This document shows positions 40,678 through 49,906 of a DNA stretch of 64,000 bases, piece after piece; position 1 is the stretch's first letter, and the number at the start of each line of letters is the position of its first letter. The position numbers and the translations under genes were made by a program. The DNA lies in assembly GCA_947385955.1 (NCBI GenBank), contig CANDNA010000002.1, positions 124,001 through 188,000 on the forward strand. Direction: 5' to 3'. The DNA is from an uncultured Clostridia bacterium. Lineage in GTDB: Bacteria; Bacillota; Clostridia; Lachnospirales; Lachnospiraceae. Below the pieces are notes generated by a model. The model worked only from the letters and a program-made list of their open reading frames with translations. It made no database searches and had not been told where the DNA came from.

Positions 40678-43145
40678 TTGATTACTACCTTGTCCAGATG
40701 CCAGATCTCATCCACATACTCCTGGATGGTGCGGTCGGATGTAAACTTGCCGGAGCATGCCACATTCAGGATGGCGCTCTTTGCCCAGCCGGCCTCATCC
40801 CGGTATGCTGCTTCCACCTTCTTCTGCGCCTGCGCATAGGAACGGAAATCCTTCAGAATAAAATAGGTATCTGCCCTGGACGTGCTGAGTGTGTTCAGCA
40901 GAGAGTTGTACAGATCCCGGAACAGCTCCGGATTGTCATGGCAGAAAGTACCATTAATCAGTTCCATCAGTACCCTGCGCACATCCGGATCATCATTGAA
41001 GATCTCCATCGGATTGTATCCGCCATAGTTTTCATACTGAATTACTTCATCCGAACTGAGACCGAAGATAAAGGCATTCTCCTCTCCCACTTCTTCCACA
41101 ATCTCCACATTGGCGCCGTCCATTGTCCCCAGAGTCAGTGCGCCGTTTAGCATAAACTTCATATTGCCGGTACCGGAAGCCTCCTTGCTGGCTGTGGAAA
41201 TCTGCTCCGATACATCCGCTGCCGCAAAAATCCACTCGGCATTGGACACTCTGTAATTTTCGATAAATACCACTTTGATGCGGTCTCTGATATCCGGATC
41301 GTTATTTACCACATCCGCTACGGAGTTGATCAGCTTGATGGTCAGTTTGGCAATCTTATAGCCTGCTGCCGCTTTTGCGCCGAAAATAAAGGTCCTGGGA
41401 TAAAACTCCATATCCGGATTGTCTTTTAACTGGTTGTAAAGATACATAACATGCAGAATATTCAAAAGCTGTCTCTTGTATTCATGCAGACGTTTTACCT
41501 GTACGTCAAAAATAGAGCGGGGATCCACATCAATACCGTTATGCTCTTTGATGTAAGCAGCCAGGCGCACCTTGTTGCGGTATTTGATATTCATAAACTC
41601 ATGCTGTGCCTTTTTGTCGTCTGCATAGAGGGACAGCTTGCTGATAGCGGAAAGATCCGTGATCCACTCGTCCCCCACCTTTTCTGTCACCCATTTTGCC
41701 AGCAGGGGATTCCCGTGCAGAAGGAAACGTCTCTGGGTAATGCCGTTTGTTTTATTGTTGAATTTTTCAGGCATCATTTCATAGAAATCTTTCAATTCCT
41801 GTTTCTTTAAAATTTCGGTATGAAGCCTTGCCACACCATTGACAGAATACCCTGCCGCAATGGCAAGATGTGCCATTTTCACCTGGCCGTCATAAAGAAT
41901 CGCCATCTTACGTACCTTCTCATGATTGCCGGGATATTTTTTCTCGATCTCCTGTACAAATCTCCGGTTGATCTCCTCAATAATCTGATAGATTCTGGGA
42001 AGCAGCCTGGAAAACAGCTCGATAGGCCATTTTTCAAGGGCTTCCGCCATAATCGTATGATTGGTGTATGCACAGGTCTTTGTGGTAACTGCCCATGCTT
42101 CCTCCCATGTCAGATAGTATTCATCCATCAGCACACGCATCAGCTCGGCCACTGCCACTGTAGGATGGGTATCGTTTAACTGGAAGGTGGCTTTCTCATA
42201 GAACTTGCGCACATCCTTGTGGCTTCTCATATATTTGGACACTGCCTCCTGTACGGAAGCGGAAATAAAGAAATACTGCTGTTTCAGGCGCAGTTCCTTA
42301 CCGGCATAGTGATTGTCATTGGGATAAAGGACTTCCACAATATTTCTGGCCAGATTTTCCTGTTCCACTGCCTTCTGGTAATTGCCCTTGTCAAAGGAAT
42401 TCAGCTCAAAACACTCAATAGGCTGGGCATCCCAGATGCGAAGGGTATTCACTACCCCATTGCCGTATCCCACGATGGGCAGATCATAGGGAACCGCTTT
42501 CACAGACTGATATCCTTCCTGTAAAAAATGCTGTCTGCCGTTCTCGTCTGTACGCACCGTCACATAGCCGCCGAATTTTACTTCTTTGGTATATTCGGGG
42601 CGGCGCAGCTCGAAGGGATTGCCGTCCACCAGCCAGTTATCCGGCACCTCTACCTGATATCCGTCCCGGATCTCCTGCTTAAACATACCGTAACGATACC
42701 GGATTCCGCAGCCATACGCCGCATAGCCCAGCGTAGCCAGGGAATCAAGGAAGCAGGCAGCCAGACGGCCCAGACCGCCGTTGCCCAGTGCCGGATCCGG
42801 CTCCTGATCTTCGATTACATTGATATCCACACCCAGCTCTTCCAATGCCTTTTTCACATCTTCATAGGCCTGCAGATTGATCATATTATTGCCAAGTGCC
42901 CGTCCCATCAAAAACTCCATAGACATATAGTAAACAATTTTTACATCCTGCTTTTCATATGCCTTCTGACTGTCCATCCAGTGATCCACCACCGCATCTT
43001 TAATCGCATAGGAAACTGCCTGAAAAATCTGCTGGGGTGTCGCTTCCTGCATCGTCTTGCGGTACAGTGTCCTGACATTGTACAATACACTCCGCTTGAA
43101 TAATTCTGTATCAAAGGAAAGTTTTTTTACCTGCTTCTTTAACAT
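40674..43145 (-). CDS. glgP: glycogen/maltodextrin phosphorylase
   Basis: It releases glucose-1-phosphate from glycogen or maltodextrin using pyridoxal phosphate. The 823-residue protein has the GT35 layout: EDQEPDPALGNGGLGRLAACF (split EDQEPDPALGN and GGLGRLAACF, about 117-137), the glucose site and the PLP motif KEASGTGNMKFMLNGALTLG with the Schiff-base Lys near residue 660. The ATG at 43145 has AGGAG six bases upstream; the upstream extension in frame is unrelated. It has its own extended -10 promoter after ileS. Confidence 0.95.
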   Translation of the reverse strand: MLKKQVKKLSFDTELFKRSVLYNVRTLYRKTMQEATPQQIFQAVSYAIKDAVVDHWMDSQKAYEKQDVKIVYYMSMEFLMGRALGNNMINLQAYEDVKKALEELGVDINVIEDQEPDPALGNGGLGRLAACFLDSLATLGYAAYGCGIRYRYGMFKQEIRDGYQVEVPDNWLVDGNPFELRRPEYTKEVKFGGYVTVRTDENGRQHFLQEGYQSVKAVPYDLPIVGYGNGVVNTLRIWDAQPIECFELNSFDKGNYQKAVEQENLARNIVEVLYPNDNHYAGKELRLKQQYFFISASVQEAVSKYMRSHKDVRKFYEKATFQLNDTHPTVAVAELMRVLMDEYYLTWEEAWAVTTKTCAYTNHTIMAEALEKWPIELFSRLLPRIYQIIEEINRRFVQEIEKKYPGNHEKVRKMAILYDGQVKMAHLAIAAGYSVNGVARLHTEILKKQELKDFYEMMPEKFNNKTNGITQRRFLLHGNPLLAKWVTEKVGDEWITDLSAISKLSLYADDKKAQHEFMNIKYRNKVRLAAYIKEHNGIDVDPRSIFDVQVKRLHEYKRQLLNILHVMYLYNQLKDNPDMEFYPRTFIFGAKAAAGYKIAKLTIKLINSVADVVNNDPDIRDRIKVVFIENYRVSNAEWIFAAADVSEQISTASKEASGTGNMKFMLNGALTLGTMDGANVEIVEEVGEENAFIFGLSSDEVIQYENYGGYNPMEIFNDDPDVRRVLMELINGTFCHDNPELFRDLYNSLLNTLSTSRADTYFILKDFRSYAQAQKKVEAAYRDEAGWAKSAILNVACSGKFTSDRTIQEYVDEIWHLDKVVIK

Positions 43146-43198
43146 GTCTTTCTCCTCTTTTTGTGATAATTGCCGTGCTGCCTTTTCCTGTCGGTATG

Positions 43199-43204
43199 AG
43201 TATA
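43199..43204 (-). promoter_or_regulatory. extended -10 promoter of glgP
   Basis: On the minus strand TATACT is preceded by TGG. It lies just past the ileS stop codon and 53 bases before the glgP start. Confidence 0.5.
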
Positions 43205-43213
43205 CCATCTTTT

Positions 43214-46200
43214 TTACTGTTTTTCCACACCAACCGTTACATTCTCGCCATTGATATTCCATTCTTTCCGGTTGGCTGCTCCCCTGTCATATAAAATCTG
43301 ATCTGCCAGCACTTTGGTCTGAATGCTGTCCGCATTTTTCTTCACGATCCCCGCAATGTTTTCATTGCCTTCAATGGAAACCAGAATATGATCCATGACC
43401 TCAAAGCCTGCTTCCTTACGCATGGTCTGTATTTTACTGATGATTTCATAGACAAAGCCTTCTTCAATCAGCTCTTCTGACAGCGCGGTATCCAGCACCA
43501 CCGTAACGCCGCCGTAGCTTTCGGACACAAAGCCCTCTACCTGGGCTGCATCAATGAGCAGATCTTCCGTCTCCAGCACTTCCTCTTTGCCGTCCAGCAC
43601 AATCGTCAGAGTGCCCTTCTCATGGATCTCATCCATCGCCCTGTTGCCGTCCAGACCTGCCAGCACTTCTTTCAGGGCGCCCAGTTGTTTCCCGAACCGT
43701 CTGCCCAGTGTCTTTAACTGCGGCTTAAATGTATAGGTCGTAAAATCCCTTACATCCTGGGAATAGATCACCGATTTCACATTCAGTTCATCCGCAATAA
43801 TGGCTCTGTAGAAATCAGGCAGTTCCTTATCCGCTTTTACATACATGGTCCCGATGGGCTGCCGGTTTTTGATGTTGGCCGTATTTCTGGCCGCACGGCC
43901 CAGTACCACGGTCTGCAGGACAGCCTCCATATTTTCTTCCAGTACATGATCAATCAGTGTTTCCTCAGCCTCCGGGAAATCACACAGATGAACGCTTTCC
44001 GGAGCCTCCTGGTTCACGCTTCTGACAAGATTCTGATAAATCTGCTCTGTCATAAAGGGAATCATAGGCGCTGCCGCTTTGGCAACCGTTACCAGGGCTG
44101 TATACAAAGTCATATAGGCATTGATTTTATCCTGCTCCATGCCTTTCGCCCAGAAACGCTCCCTGCCCCGCCTTACATACCAGTTACTCATCTCATCCAC
44201 AAATTCCTGCAGCGCTCTGGCCGCCTCCGGGATACGATACTGGTCCAGATCTTCATCCACTTCTTTGACAAGTGTGTTTAATTTGGACAACAGCCATTTA
44301 TCCATAACGGAAAGTTTGTCATATTCCAGCGTATAGCGGGAAGCATCAAACTGATCAATATTGGCATACAGTACAAAGAACGCATACGTATTCCAGAGGG
44401 TCCCCATAAATTTCCTCTGACCTTCCATCACTGCCTTGCCATAAAATCTGTTGGGCAGCCAGGGTGCGGAATTGATGTAGAAATACCAGCGGATTGCATC
44501 TGCACCATACTGAGACAAAGCCTCAAACGGATCAATGGCATTGCCTTTGGACTTGGACAGCTTTTTGCCGTTCTCATCCTGCACATGGCCCAGTACAATT
44601 ACATTTTCATAGGGAGCCTGATTGAACAGCAGCGTGGATTCCGCCAGCAGGGAGTAAAACCATCCTCTTGTCTGATCCACCGCTTCCGAAATAAACTGGG
44701 CCGGGAACTGCTGTGCAAACAGCTCCTGGTTTTCAAAGGGATAATGATGCTGTGCAAACGGCATGGCGCCGGAATCAAACCAGCAGTCGATCACTTCCGG
44801 TACCCGGTGCATCTCCCCTCCGCACTTGGGACACTTTATCGTAATTTCATCAATATAGGGCCTGTGCAGCTCCACCGTGCGGGCAGCGGGATTGCCGCTC
44901 ATCTCCTCCAGCTCCTGTCTGCTGCCAATGGAATGCATATGGCCGCATTCACATTCCCACACATTCAGAGGCGTTCCCCAGTAGCGGTTCCGGGAAATGC
45001 CCCAGTCCTGAATGTTTTCCAGCCAGTCTCCAAAACGGCCTTTTCCGATGGATTCGGGAATCCAGTGAATCGTATTATTGTTGCGGATCAAATCCTCTTT
45101 TACCGCAGTCATTTTGATAAACCAGGACTCTCTCGCATAATAAATCAGCGGCGTATCGCACCGCCAGCAGAACGGATAGTCATGCTCGAACTTCGGCGCG
45201 TCAAACAGTTTGCCCTCTTTGTCCAGATCTTTCAGGATCACCGGATCCGCATCCTTGACAAACAGGCCGCCATAGGGTGTCTCCTCTGTCATATTGCCCC
45301 TGCCATCCACAAACTGTACAAACGGAAGCTCATACCGCCTTCCCACCTGTGCATCGTCCTCACCAAATGCAGGCGCAATATGGACGATCCCGGTACCGTC
45401 AGTCATGGTAACATAACTGTCACAGGTCACATAATGGGCTTTTTTCTGCTGTCTGGCAGCTCCTTCTCCGGCACAGGCAAACAACGGCTCATACTCTTTG
45501 TATTCCAGATCTGTTCCTCTGTAAGTTTCCAGAATTTCATAAGCCGGTGTTTTCCCTTCCGGGTCAGCCAGTTTCCCCAGCGTTTTATCTAACAGCGCCT
45601 GAGCCAGATAATACGTATAGCCGTCCGCCGCCTTTACCTTCACATAAGTTTCATCCGGATTTACGCAGAGGGCCAGATTAGAAGGCAGCGTCCAGGGCGT
45701 GGTGGTCCATGCCAGGAAATACGCGTCCTCGCCCTTCACCTTGAAACGGACCACGGCAGAGCGCTCCTTCACTGCCTTGTATCCCTGGGCCACCTCATGA
45801 GAAGAAAGAGGCGTTCCGCATCTGGGGCAGTATGGTACGATCTTAAAGCCCTTATACAAAAGTCCCCGCTTCCAGATCTCTTTCAGCGCCCACCATTCCG
45901 ATTCAATATAATCATCATGATAGGTGACATAAGGATCGTCCATATCGGCCCAGAATCCCACCGTTCCGGAAAAATCCTCCCACATCCCTTTATACTTCCA
46001 TACACTTTCCTTGCATTTGGAAATAAACGGATCCAGCCCGTACTCTTCAATCTGTTCCTTACCGTCCAGTCCCAGCAGCTTTTCCACTTCCAGTTCCACC
46101 GGCAGTCCGTGGGTATCCCATCCGGCCTTACGCGGCACCATATACCCTTTCATCGTCCGGTATCTGGGAATCATATCTTTGATCACCCTGGTAAGCACAT

Positions 46201-46372
46201 GCCCGATGTGGGGCTTGCCGTTTGCCGTGGGCGGTCCGTCATAAAACGTATAGGTTTCCCCGTCTGTACGCTGCTCCATGCTCTTTTTGAAAATGTCATG
46301 TTCACGCCAGAACTTTTCCACTTCCTTTTCCCTGTCCACAAAGTTCAAATCCGTTGATACTTTTTGGTACAT
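43214..46372 (-). CDS. ileS: isoleucine--tRNA ligase
   Basis: It charges tRNA-Ile and edits valine. The 1052-residue class Ia synthetase has the HIGH motif in ANGKPHIGHVL (about 50-60), KLSKSKGN (KMSKS equivalent, about 607-614), an editing domain with TTPWTLPSN, and cysteine motifs CPRCGTPLSS and CPKCGGEMHR. Length and the opening DREKEVEKFWREHDIFKKS fit the larger, eukaryote-like (type 2) group, which is often less sensitive to mupirocin. The start follows GCAGGAGGG. Expression is controlled by the T-box leader upstream. Confidence 0.96.
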   Translation of the reverse strand: MYQKVSTDLNFVDREKEVEKFWREHDIFKKSMEQRTDGETYTFYDGPPTANGKPHIGHVLTRVIKDMIPRYRTMKGYMVPRKAGWDTHGLPVELEVEKLLGLDGKEQIEEYGLDPFISKCKESVWKYKGMWEDFSGTVGFWADMDDPYVTYHDDYIESEWWALKEIWKRGLLYKGFKIVPYCPRCGTPLSSHEVAQGYKAVKERSAVVRFKVKGEDAYFLAWTTTPWTLPSNLALCVNPDETYVKVKAADGYTYYLAQALLDKTLGKLADPEGKTPAYEILETYRGTDLEYKEYEPLFACAGEGAARQQKKAHYVTCDSYVTMTDGTGIVHIAPAFGEDDAQVGRRYELPFVQFVDGRGNMTEETPYGGLFVKDADPVILKDLDKEGKLFDAPKFEHDYPFCWRCDTPLIYYARESWFIKMTAVKEDLIRNNNTIHWIPESIGKGRFGDWLENIQDWGISRNRYWGTPLNVWECECGHMHSIGSRQELEEMSGNPAARTVELHRPYIDEITIKCPKCGGEMHRVPEVIDCWFDSGAMPFAQHHYPFENQELFAQQFPAQFISEAVDQTRGWFYSLLAESTLLFNQAPYENVIVLGHVQDENGKKLSKSKGNAIDPFEALSQYGADAIRWYFYINSAPWLPNRFYGKAVMEGQRKFMGTLWNTYAFFVLYANIDQFDASRYTLEYDKLSVMDKWLLSKLNTLVKEVDEDLDQYRIPEAARALQEFVDEMSNWYVRRGRERFWAKGMEQDKINAYMTLYTALVTVAKAAAPMIPFMTEQIYQNLVRSVNQEAPESVHLCDFPEAEETLIDHVLEENMEAVLQTVVLGRAARNTANIKNRQPIGTMYVKADKELPDFYRAIIADELNVKSVIYSQDVRDFTTYTFKPQLKTLGRRFGKQLGALKEVLAGLDGNRAMDEIHEKGTLTIVLDGKEEVLETEDLLIDAAQVEGFVSESYGGVTVVLDTALSEELIEEGFVYEIISKIQTMRKEAGFEVMDHILVSIEGNENIAGIVKKNADSIQTKVLADQILYDRGAANRKEWNINGENVTVGVEKQ

Positions 46373-46437
46373 CTTTTTCCCTCCTGCCTGTTTCCTGTAT
46401 GCCCTGCCTCAACAGTGCCATCTGATTCATACTGAAC

Positions 46438-46700
46438 ACAAAAAACCCCTGTCCGTAAAAGGACAGGGATTAAAGTTCCATGTTACCACCCATTACGCAT
46501 ACTCCCTCTTTCTGATTCGAAATCGGTTTATATGGCTTCCCATAACGGAGGAAATCCGCCGCCGTTTACTCTGCCTCTGCATTTCAGCCGCGGGACTCGA
46601 AAGTGATATTCGGTAATCCCCTACTGATACCGGGCTTCCACCCTCTCCGGTTCGCTGTTACGTTCGGAAAAAACTTACTGTCTTTGTCATCGTCTTTCTC
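46438..46700 (-). promoter_or_regulatory. T-box riboswitch leader (Ile) of ileS
   Basis: Uncharged tRNA-Ile should stabilise the antiterminator. On the minus strand the T-box sequence ATGGGTGGTAACATGG (46478-46493) precedes a terminator with stem CCCTGTCC/GGACAGGG (46447-46468) and a T-run. The stem I region contains GAATATCAC, with an isoleucine ATC specifier at 46604-46606. Promoter, leader and ileS are aligned. Confidence 0.9.
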
Positions 46701-46707
46701 GTGAGTT

Positions 46708-46737
46708 ATTATAAGATGGGCTTTTACCCTGTGTCAA
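46708..46737 (-). promoter_or_regulatory. sigma-A promoter of the ileS T-box transcript
   Basis: On the minus strand TTGACA (46732-46737), an 18-base spacer and a perfect TATAAT (46708-46713). Transcription would start near 46701. Confidence 0.85.
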
Positions 46738-46781
46738 GGGAAAATTCAATGCCTCTGCCCTTTTACCTTCGGTAAAACCAC

Positions 46782-46810
46782 TTGATTTCTTTCCGGGATT
46801 CTTCTATTAT
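46782..46810 (+). promoter_or_regulatory. sigma-A promoter of the nicotinate phosphoribosyltransferase gene
   Basis: TTGATT (46782-46787), a 17-base spacer and TATTAT (46805-46810). A small TTTTACC/GGTAAAA hairpin (46761-46777) lies just upstream. Confidence 0.7.
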
Positions 46811-46839
46811 GAAAGATAACAATTTTAAGGAGGCGTATT

Positions 46840-48306
46840 ATGGACAGACAGAACCTGACCCTTATGACAGATTTGTATGAGCTGACAATGATGCAGGGGT
46901 ATTTCAAGCACAAAGATCAAAATGAAACCGTTATTTTTGACGTATTCTACCGCAACAATCCCAATGGAGGTGGGTATGCCATCTCCGCAGGTCTGGAACA
47001 GGTCATCAATTATATCAAGAATCTTCACTTTTCCAGACAGGACATCGATTATCTGGCAGGCCTTCAGATATTTGACGCGGATTTTCTGGACTATCTGTCC
47101 ACATTCCGTTTTACGGGTGATATTTACGCCATTCCGGAAGGCACCATTATCTTTCCCAGAGAACCGCTGCTCAAGGTTATCGCTCCGATCATGCAGGCAC
47201 AGCTCATTGAAACTGCCGTTCTGACCATTTTAAACCATCAGTGTCTGATTGCCACCAAAGCATCCCGTGTCTGCTATGCGGCCAAAGGCGACGGTATCAT
47301 GGAATTTGGACTGCGCCGTGCCCAGGGTCCGGATGCCGGGATCTACGGCGCCAGAGCTGCGGTAATTGGAGGCTGTACCGGTACCAGCAATGTACTGGCA
47401 GGACAGCTCTTTGACATTCCCGTCAAAGGCACTCATGCCCACAGCTGGATCATGAGCTTTCCGGATGAATATACCGCATTCAAAACCTATGCTGATATGT
47501 ATCCTTCCGCCTGCATCCTGCTGGCAGATACCTATGACACCCTGAAATCCGGTGTCCCCAATGCCATCCGTGTATTTCAGGAAATGCGGGAAGCCGGTAT
47601 TCCTCTGACTTTCTACGGTATCCGTCTGGACAGCGGCGATCTTGCTTATCTTTCCAAACGTGCCCGGAAGATGCTGGACGAAGCCGGATTCCCCGATGCT
47701 GTGATCTCCGCCTCCAATGATCTGGATGAATATCTGATTGACAGCCTGAAAACCCAGGGCGCTGCCATCACTTCCTGGGGTGTGGGGACCAACCTGATCA
47801 CCTCCAAAGACTGCCCTTCTTTCGGCGGTGTCTACAAACTTGCTGCCATTATGGATCCTGACGGGCAGTTTATTCCCAAGATCAAGCTCTCCGAAAATAC
47901 CGAAAAAATTACCAACCCCGGAAATAAAACCATCTATCGGGTCTATGAAAAAGGCAGCGGTAAGATCAAAGCCGATCTGATCTGCCTTGTGGATGAAACC
48001 TGGTCGGAAAACGAACCGCTTCTGCTGTTTGATCCTCACGCTCCCTGGAAAAAGACCCGGCTTGCACCCGGCACTTATACTCTGCGTGAGATTATGCTTC
48101 CTGTTTTCCGGGACGGTACATGTATCTATGAAACGCCCAAAACAATGGACATCCGGGAATACTGCCAGAAAGAACTGGATACCCTCTGGGATGAAACAAG
48201 GCGCCTTGTGAATCCACATCGGGTCTATGTGGATCTTTCTCAAAAACTGTATGATGTGAAAATTGATTTGCTGAATCGTATGAGCTGGCAAGAGGGGAAT
48301 GACTGA
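46840..48306 (+). CDS. pncB: nicotinate phosphoribosyltransferase
   Basis: It salvages nicotinate to nicotinate mononucleotide for NAD synthesis. The 488-residue protein shows NLTLMTDLYELTMMQGYFK at the N-terminus, the active-site His in GTHAHSWIMSF (about 198-208), IRLDSGDLAYLSKRAR (about 265) and VGTNLITS. AAGGAGG precedes the ATG. It is a single-gene unit between divergent ileS and convergent spoVT. Confidence 0.94.
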   Translation: MDRQNLTLMTDLYELTMMQGYFKHKDQNETVIFDVFYRNNPNGGGYAISAGLEQVINYIKNLHFSRQDIDYLAGLQIFDADFLDYLSTFRFTGDIYAIPEGTIIFPREPLLKVIAPIMQAQLIETAVLTILNHQCLIATKASRVCYAAKGDGIMEFGLRRAQGPDAGIYGARAAVIGGCTGTSNVLAGQLFDIPVKGTHAHSWIMSFPDEYTAFKTYADMYPSACILLADTYDTLKSGVPNAIRVFQEMREAGIPLTFYGIRLDSGDLAYLSKRARKMLDEAGFPDAVISASNDLDEYLIDSLKTQGAAITSWGVGTNLITSKDCPSFGGVYKLAAIMDPDGQFIPKIKLSENTEKITNPGNKTIYRVYEKGSGKIKADLICLVDETWSENEPLLLFDPHAPWKKTRLAPGTYTLREIMLPVFRDGTCIYETPKTMDIREYCQKELDTLWDETRRLVNPHRVYVDLSQKLYDVKIDLLNRMSWQEGND

Positions 48307-48316
48307 GATTCCCCTC

Positions 48317-48862
48317 TCACCCCTGCATCTGCCTGCCCAGAAATGCGGCGGCAGAAAGGATCAGCTTTTTTTCCACTTCTCCCATTTTGCTTCTGTTGTC
48401 ATCATCCAGCAGGATCACTGCGCCGATCACATCCCCTTCACAGAGAATCACCCCCACTGCCTCATGTACATATTCCCCGTCGTTTTCATCAAAAATCTGA
48501 ATAAAACTCCGCTCTCCTTTCGAAGCCAGAAAGGACTCCCTTTTATCCAGTTTTTCTTCCAGATCCCGGCTGATGGATCTGCCCACCGCATTTTTATAGC
48601 CGCCAGAGGCTGCAATAAACTGATCTCTGTCGGCAATAATAGCTGTATGTCCCGATACCTGGGCCAGGCTCTCCGCATACTGCTTTGCAAATGTATTCAT
48701 CTCCCCGATCGGAGAATATTTTTTTAAGATAATTTCCCCCTCTCTGTCAGTAAAAATCTCCAGAGGGTCGCTTTCCCTGATTCGCAGTGTCCTCCTGATT
48801 TCTTTCGGTATGACAATCCGCCCCAGGTCATCTATCCTGCGAACAATTCCCGTTGCTTTCAT
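48317..48862 (-). CDS. spoVT: stage V sporulation protein T, forespore regulator
   Basis: It adjusts sigma-G-dependent genes in the forespore. The 181-residue protein has an AbrB-type swapped-hairpin DNA-binding domain at residues 1-50 (MKATGIVRRIDDLGRIVIPK) and a GAF-like domain at about 56-178 (AIIADRDQFIAASGG, GVILCEGDVIGAVILLDDD). Length and domains match B. subtilis SpoVT. It converges on the phosphoribosyltransferase gene with a 10-base gap. A sigma-G-like promoter lies 50-75 bases upstream. Confidence 0.94.
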   Translation of the reverse strand: MKATGIVRRIDDLGRIVIPKEIRRTLRIRESDPLEIFTDREGEIILKKYSPIGEMNTFAKQYAESLAQVSGHTAIIADRDQFIAASGGYKNAVGRSISRDLEEKLDKRESFLASKGERSFIQIFDENDGEYVHEAVGVILCEGDVIGAVILLDDDNRSKMGEVEKKLILSAAAFLGRQMQG

Positions 48863-48910
48863 ATTCTTCTTCCTCCATTGTCTGCATCATTCTTTCCAAA
48901 CTTGTGGTAC

Positions 48911-48939
48911 TATTATTTGTAAATGAAGGTTTTTTATAC
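48911..48939 (-). promoter_or_regulatory. putative sigma-G promoter of spoVT
   Basis: On the minus strand GTATA (48935-48939), a 17-base spacer and AATAATA (48911-48917). It fits GHATR-N17-CATWHTA with one mismatch at the first -10 base. Confidence 0.45.
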
Positions 48940-48973
48940 CTATTATATTTTTCTTAAAAATGCCTGATCTGAC

Positions 48974-49001
48974 TTGCGATGCTGCCTGTTTATGCTAAAA
49001 T
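48974..49001 (+). promoter_or_regulatory. promoter of the alarmone synthetase gene
   Basis: TTGCGA (48974-48979), a 16-base spacer and TAAAAT (48996-49001), with TGC before the -10 as an extended element. Confidence 0.65.
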
Positions 49002-49053
49002 AAAGTCGGCATTGGAAATCTTATGTCAGTTTTGATACATCGGAGGAAGTAAC

Positions 49054-49770
49054 ATGGGAATTGAACACTATATCGGACAGGCGCGGGATCAGCTTCTGAG
49101 AAAGAGTCTTACGTCTGATGAATTTTTAGATTTTATGCGGGAAAATAAACTGCCCGTAGATACCCTGATGGCGCATTACCACTGTGCCATTATGGAAATC
49201 GAAACCAAATTCAATGTATTGAACAAACAGTTTTCCCTGCAGTATGACAGAAATCCCATCGAAAGCATCAAAGTCCGTGTGAAATCTATGGAAAGTATCC
49301 TGAAAAAAGTCCGGCGCAAAAACATTCCCCTGACTCTGGAATCCATAGAAAAAGACATCCGGGACATCGCAGGTGTCAGGGTAGTCTGCTCCTTTCAGGA
49401 CGACATCTATCTGTTGGCCGACTGTCTGCTGAACCAGGACGATATCACTCTGCTGGAGGTCAAGGATTATATTAAAAATCCCAAGCCGGGCGGCTATCGC
49501 AGCCTGCACCTGATCGTGGAAGTACCGATTTTCCTGCAAAATGAAAAGAAACAGATGAAAGTGGAAGTGCAGCTCCGTACCATTGCTATGGACTTCTGGG
49601 CCAGCCTGGAGCACAAACTGCGTTATAAGAAAAACATTCCTGAGCGGGAAGCCAGCCTCCTGGCGGAAGAATTGATAGCATGTGCCGAAATCAGTTCTTC
49701 TCTGGATCAACGGATGGAAAAGATCCGCGACCGTATCACCAAAGCCACACTTTCCTCCGGCAGACAATAA
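49054..49770 (+). CDS. small alarmone synthetase (RelQ/RelP-type GTP pyrophosphokinase)
   Basis: It transfers pyrophosphate from ATP to GDP or GTP to make (p)ppGpp. The 238-residue protein consists of a RelA/SpoT synthetase domain only: KVRVKSMESILKKVRRK (about 69-85), DIRDIAGVRVVCSFQDDIY (about 102-120) and the GYRSLHLIVEVP motif (about 148-159), with EVQLRTIAMDFWASLEHKLRYK (split EVQLRTIAMD and FWASLEHKLRYK). There is no hydrolase, TGS or ACT domain. CGGAGG precedes the ATG. Confidence 0.92.
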   Translation: MGIEHYIGQARDQLLRKSLTSDEFLDFMRENKLPVDTLMAHYHCAIMEIETKFNVLNKQFSLQYDRNPIESIKVRVKSMESILKKVRRKNIPLTLESIEKDIRDIAGVRVVCSFQDDIYLLADCLLNQDDITLLEVKDYIKNPKPGGYRSLHLIVEVPIFLQNEKKQMKVEVQLRTIAMDFWASLEHKLRYKKNIPEREASLLAEELIACAEISSSLDQRMEKIRDRITKATLSSGRQ

Positions 49771-49787
49771 TCTCCCGGACTTCAAAA

Positions 49788-49850
49788 GCGGCGGGTAGGA
49801 GTGGAATAACCCATCTGTCCTACAAGGATTATCCCACTCCTGCCTGCCGC
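49788..49850. repeat. long 22-bp imperfect hairpin between convergent genes
   Basis: The arm 49788-49809 pairs with 49829-49850 at 21 of 22 positions (two G-U pairs), with a 19-base loop. It lies 17 bases past the alarmone synthetase stop codon. No T-run follows on either strand, so it is not a classical terminator; a bidirectional stop or a stable RNA end is possible. Confidence 0.65.
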
Positions 49851-49855
49851 TTATC

Positions 49856-49892
49856 CATGACAATAAAAACTGTGCAGCGAGCTTTCTATTAT
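49856..49892. repeat. short repeated hairpin element, copy B
   Basis: It aligns with copy A at 40639-40677 (shared CATGACAATA, GCAGCG and GCTTTCTATTAT). It lies 15 bases past the stop codon of the REC/EAL gene on the minus strand. Confidence 0.55.
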
Positions 49893-49906
49893 ATTCGATA
49901 TCCGCT

